The notes beneath the pieces are model-generated. The model searched no databases. It was not told the DNA's origin and was given only the letters and a program-made list of their open reading frames with translations. A DNA stretch of 7,280 bases from Clostridiales bacterium UBA1738 (GTDB lineage Bacteria; Bacillota; Clostridia; UBA1381): NCBI GenBank assembly GCA_002315735.1, contig DCIA01000009.1, positions 1-7,280 on the forward strand, written 5' to 3'. Both the position numbers and the translations under genes were made by a program. This document shows positions 5,847 to 7,280 of this stretch, in pieces; positions within the stretch are counted from its first letter, which is position 1, and every line of letters begins with the position of its first letter.

Positions 5847-6029
5847 ATGGAAAATACAGTAAACACATCCGTTTGCACATGTGTCGGATATGGATATGTG
5901 CCTATGCAAACGCTAAGCACCGTATATTCTGCAAAAGATGCTCTGAGTCAAGGTTCTGTTTTCCCTGAACTTGTGCTAACCATCGACGAATACGGAAAAT
6001 CATGTAAAACGGGAGGCAAAACAGAATGA
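5847..6029 (+). CDS. cotJA: Spore coat-associated protein CotJA
   Basis: This 60-residue protein carries the CotJA core: YGYVPMQTLSTVY (15-27), then a helix, SVFPELVLTIDEYG (37-50) and a polar tail. In Bacillus subtilis CotJA is needed for CotJC to be incorporated into the spore coat, and the genes are expressed in the mother cell. This copy is shorter than the Bacillus protein and lacks an extended N-terminal region; instead it has a Cys-x-Cys (VCTCVG, 9-14) just before the core. AGGAGT lies 6 nt before the ATG. The TGA stop overlaps the cotJB start by 4 nt (ATGA). The match to the family core is clear. Confidence 0.93.
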   Translation: MENTVNTSVCTCVGYGYVPMQTLSTVYSAKDALSQGSVFPELVLTIDEYGKSCKTGGKTE

Positions 6030-6280
6030 ACCAAAATGATTTACGACTGGAAATTCAAAGATACTGTTTTGCAACCCACGATATGCAACTTTACTTAGAT
6101 ACTCACCCTGATGACAAAAAAGCATTTTCTCTTTTTAAGTCGCTAGCCCAAAAAGCAAAAGAGTTAAAGAGTCAATATGTGAAAGAATTTGGTCCGCTAA
6201 CACCAATGGATAACAGCGAACTTGAAACATATATGTGGCTTGATAGTCCATGGCCATGGGAAAAAGGAGGTAATAAGTAA
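6026..6280 (+). CDS. cotJB: Spore coat protein CotJB
   Basis: This 84-residue soluble helical protein has the CotJB pattern: LRLEIQRYCFATHDMQLYLD (6-25), HPDD (27-30), a central amphipathic helix and the closing WLDSPWPWEKGG (71-82), which is the most recognisable family signature. CotJB is a small partner of CotJC in the inner spore coat, and its biochemical role is not established. Its length matches the Bacillus protein. GGGAGG (6011-6016) lies 9 nt before the ATG, inside the end of cotJA. The TAA stop shares one base with the cotJC start (TAATG), so translation of the three genes is coupled. Confidence 0.94.
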   Translation: MNQNDLRLEIQRYCFATHDMQLYLDTHPDDKKAFSLFKSLAQKAKELKSQYVKEFGPLTPMDNSELETYMWLDSPWPWEKGGNK

Positions 6281-6870
6281 TGTTTTGTTATGATAAATTC
6301 TTGCAATATCCTATAAAGTTAAAAAACAAAAACCCAAAACTTGCAACAATAATCGCAACGCAGTACGGTGGCCCAAACGGAGAACTTGGCGCATCGCTAA
6401 GATATCTTTCACAACGTTTTATTATGCCTGATGATGTAAGCAAAGGCTTACTTACAGATATCGGAACGGAAGAGCTTGGACACTTAGAAATGGTCGGAAC
6501 TCTTGTTTATCAATTATCTGACGGAACGCAAGGCAAAGATTGGCTAAATGGTCAATCTGCCGAGTATTATGCTGATAATGGTGTATCGGTTTTCCCTCAA
6601 AGTGCGCAAGGTTCACCATTTACAGCGGCTTCAATCGCAGTAACAGGCGACCCAATCACAAACCTTTTTGAAGATTTGGCAGCAGAACAAAAAGCTCGTG
6701 CGGTTTATGACAATATTTTAAGGCTTTCTGATGACCCTGATGTGAACGAAGTCATAAAATTCCTGCGTCAAAGGGAAATTACTCACTTCCAACGTTTTGG
6801 CGAAGCTCTTGATAGGCTTCAAGAAAATCTATGCAGAGGAAATGTTAAAGGAGTAGGAATAAAAAAATAA
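6280..6870 (+). CDS. cotJC: Spore coat protein CotJC, manganese-catalase family
   Basis: This 196-residue four-helix (ferritin-like) protein belongs to the manganese catalase family, which splits hydrogen peroxide at a two-Mn centre. All five expected ligands can be placed: E35 (GGPNGELGA), E65 and H68 (TEELGHLEM), E136 (AAEQKAR) and H169 (REITHFQRF). The spacings agree with those of Lactiplantibacillus catalase (E35, E66, H69, E148, H181). It lacks the long C-terminal extension of the classical enzyme, as is normal for CotJC. It should sit in the spore coat, and homologues in Clostridioides spores are associated with peroxide breakdown. AGGAGG (6265-6270) lies 9 nt before the ATG. Operon position and intact ligands suggest a functional enzyme; activity itself is inferred. 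Confidence 0.96.
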   Translation: MFCYDKFLQYPIKLKNKNPKLATIIATQYGGPNGELGASLRYLSQRFIMPDDVSKGLLTDIGTEELGHLEMVGTLVYQLSDGTQGKDWLNGQSAEYYADNGVSVFPQSAQGSPFTAASIAVTGDPITNLFEDLAAEQKARAVYDNILRLSDDPDVNEVIKFLRQREITHFQRFGEALDRLQENLCRGNVKGVGIKK

Positions 6871-6876
6871 AACAAA

Positions 6877-6912
6877 AAAACAACCGTATTTCGAATGAAA
6901 TGCGGTTGTTTT
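6877..6912. terminator. Bidirectional terminator between cotJC and the convergent gene
   Basis: A 16-bp stem (6877-6892 with 6897-6912, one G-U pair in the rightward RNA) has a GAAT loop. It lies 6 nt after the cotJC stop and 16 nt after the end of the leftward gene. The rightward side ends TTTTAATTT; the leftward side ends in a much longer T-rich run. It can serve both genes. Confidence 0.88.
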
Positions 6913-6928
6913 AATTTGTACAAAACCA

Positions 6929-7280
6929 TTATTGTGGCATCTGTGGCAAGACTCTCATATATGTTGAAGAGAAACCACCTCTGTTGCCTCCAACATATAA
7001 TCTAAAGTCATAGTCATAGCCGCCTTGAAGTATGGTATTATGGTCAAATTGAGCATCGTTTAATGTAATACTTGCTGTCTTCCATGTAGCAGACTGTGCA
7101 TATTTTTCAATAGTGGTAGTTACTTTCTTTGAAGTACTGCCGTTATTATATGCAAGATAATCAATTTGTATATATTGTCCATTCATAGCACCATCACTAT
7201 CGTCAAAGTAATCAAACTCAATTTTAACATTTCTTGTATTTGAACTTATCTTAGAATTGTCAACCTTAAAGCTCATATAA
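6929..7280 (-). CDS. C-terminal part of a probable secreted protein with a beta-rich binding domain (partial)
   Basis: The reading frame is open to the right edge of the window, so the 5' end of the gene is missing. The Met at 7276 is probably internal; a Tyr codon precedes it. About 116 residues are visible and end in RVLPQMPQ. The sequence alternates polar and aromatic residues in strands: KIEFDYFDDSDG (19-30 from that Met), QYIQIDYLAYNN (34-45), ATWKTASITLNDAQF (63-77) and YDFRLYVGGNRG (88-99). There are no cysteines. It resembles the jelly-roll (galactose-binding-like) domains that end many secreted glycosidases and surface proteins of Firmicutes, where a 'YFDxGxG ... WKTATxTLxDAxF ... 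DFRI' pattern is common. The domain type is inferred from pattern memory; the rest of the protein is unseen. It is convergent with cotJC and not part of that operon. Confidence 0.7.
   Translation of the reverse strand, partial: YMSFKVDNSKISSNTRNVKIEFDYFDDSDGAMNGQYIQIDYLAYNNGSTSKKVTTTIEKYAQSATWKTASITLNDAQFDHNTILQGGYDYDFRLYVGGNRGGFSSTYMRVLPQMPQ

Noticed and set aside
1..7280. CRISPR array, tRNA or rRNA genes, insertion sequences, attachment sites
   Set aside because: I saw no spaced direct repeats, cloverleaf sequences, rRNA segments, transposase genes or terminal inverted repeats. The palindromes present are explained as terminators or short leader elements.

Overview
The window is AT-rich, tightly packed chromosomal DNA from a spore-forming Firmicute, most likely an anaerobic member of the class Clostridia. 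The evidence is a complete cotJABC spore-coat operon, strong AGGAGG-type ribosome binding sites, textbook low-GC promoters and terminators, and protein sequences typical of Clostridia (AsnS, RarA, DUF896). Nothing indicates a plasmid, phage, transposon or CRISPR locus.

The left half (about 79-4193) reads leftward. From its promoter at 4217-4245 the gene order is a 57-residue DUF896/UPF0291 protein, asparaginyl-tRNA synthetase (asnS), an imperfect hairpin at 2570-2597, a membrane-anchored TPR protein, a GNAT acetyltransferase, and the recombination/replication-fork ATPase rarA. The last three overlap by 8 and 4 nt, so they are translationally coupled. A perfect palindrome at 79-106 ends the unit. 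No separate promoter is visible before the TPR gene, so all five genes may share one transcript with partial termination after asnS.

A divergent 130-bp gap (4194-4323) separates this from the right half. It holds a sigma-A type promoter firing left and a candidate sigma-K type promoter firing right. The rightward one leads to a 38-residue Cys/Gly-rich single-membrane-span peptide (4324-4440), ended by a terminator that abuts the promoter of a cation diffusion facilitator (CDF) exporter (4605-5489).

Next comes a small protein of unknown function (5541-5771). Its Shine-Dalgarno sequence is buried in the CDF terminator hairpin. It is followed by cotJA-cotJB-cotJC (5847-6870), with start/stop overlaps at both joints. 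CotJC is a manganese-catalase-like ferritin-fold protein of the spore coat, and CotJA and CotJB are its small partners. A bidirectional terminator separates this operon from a convergent gene at the right edge. Only the C-terminal, beta-rich, probably extracellular domain of that last protein lies in the window.

The most noteworthy items are the 38-residue Cys-rich peptide with a sporulation-type promoter, the small gene whose translation start is locked in a terminator, and an inverted repeat in the cotJ leader. These are modest leads. I see no sign of a defence system, biosynthetic cluster or other large undescribed system here.
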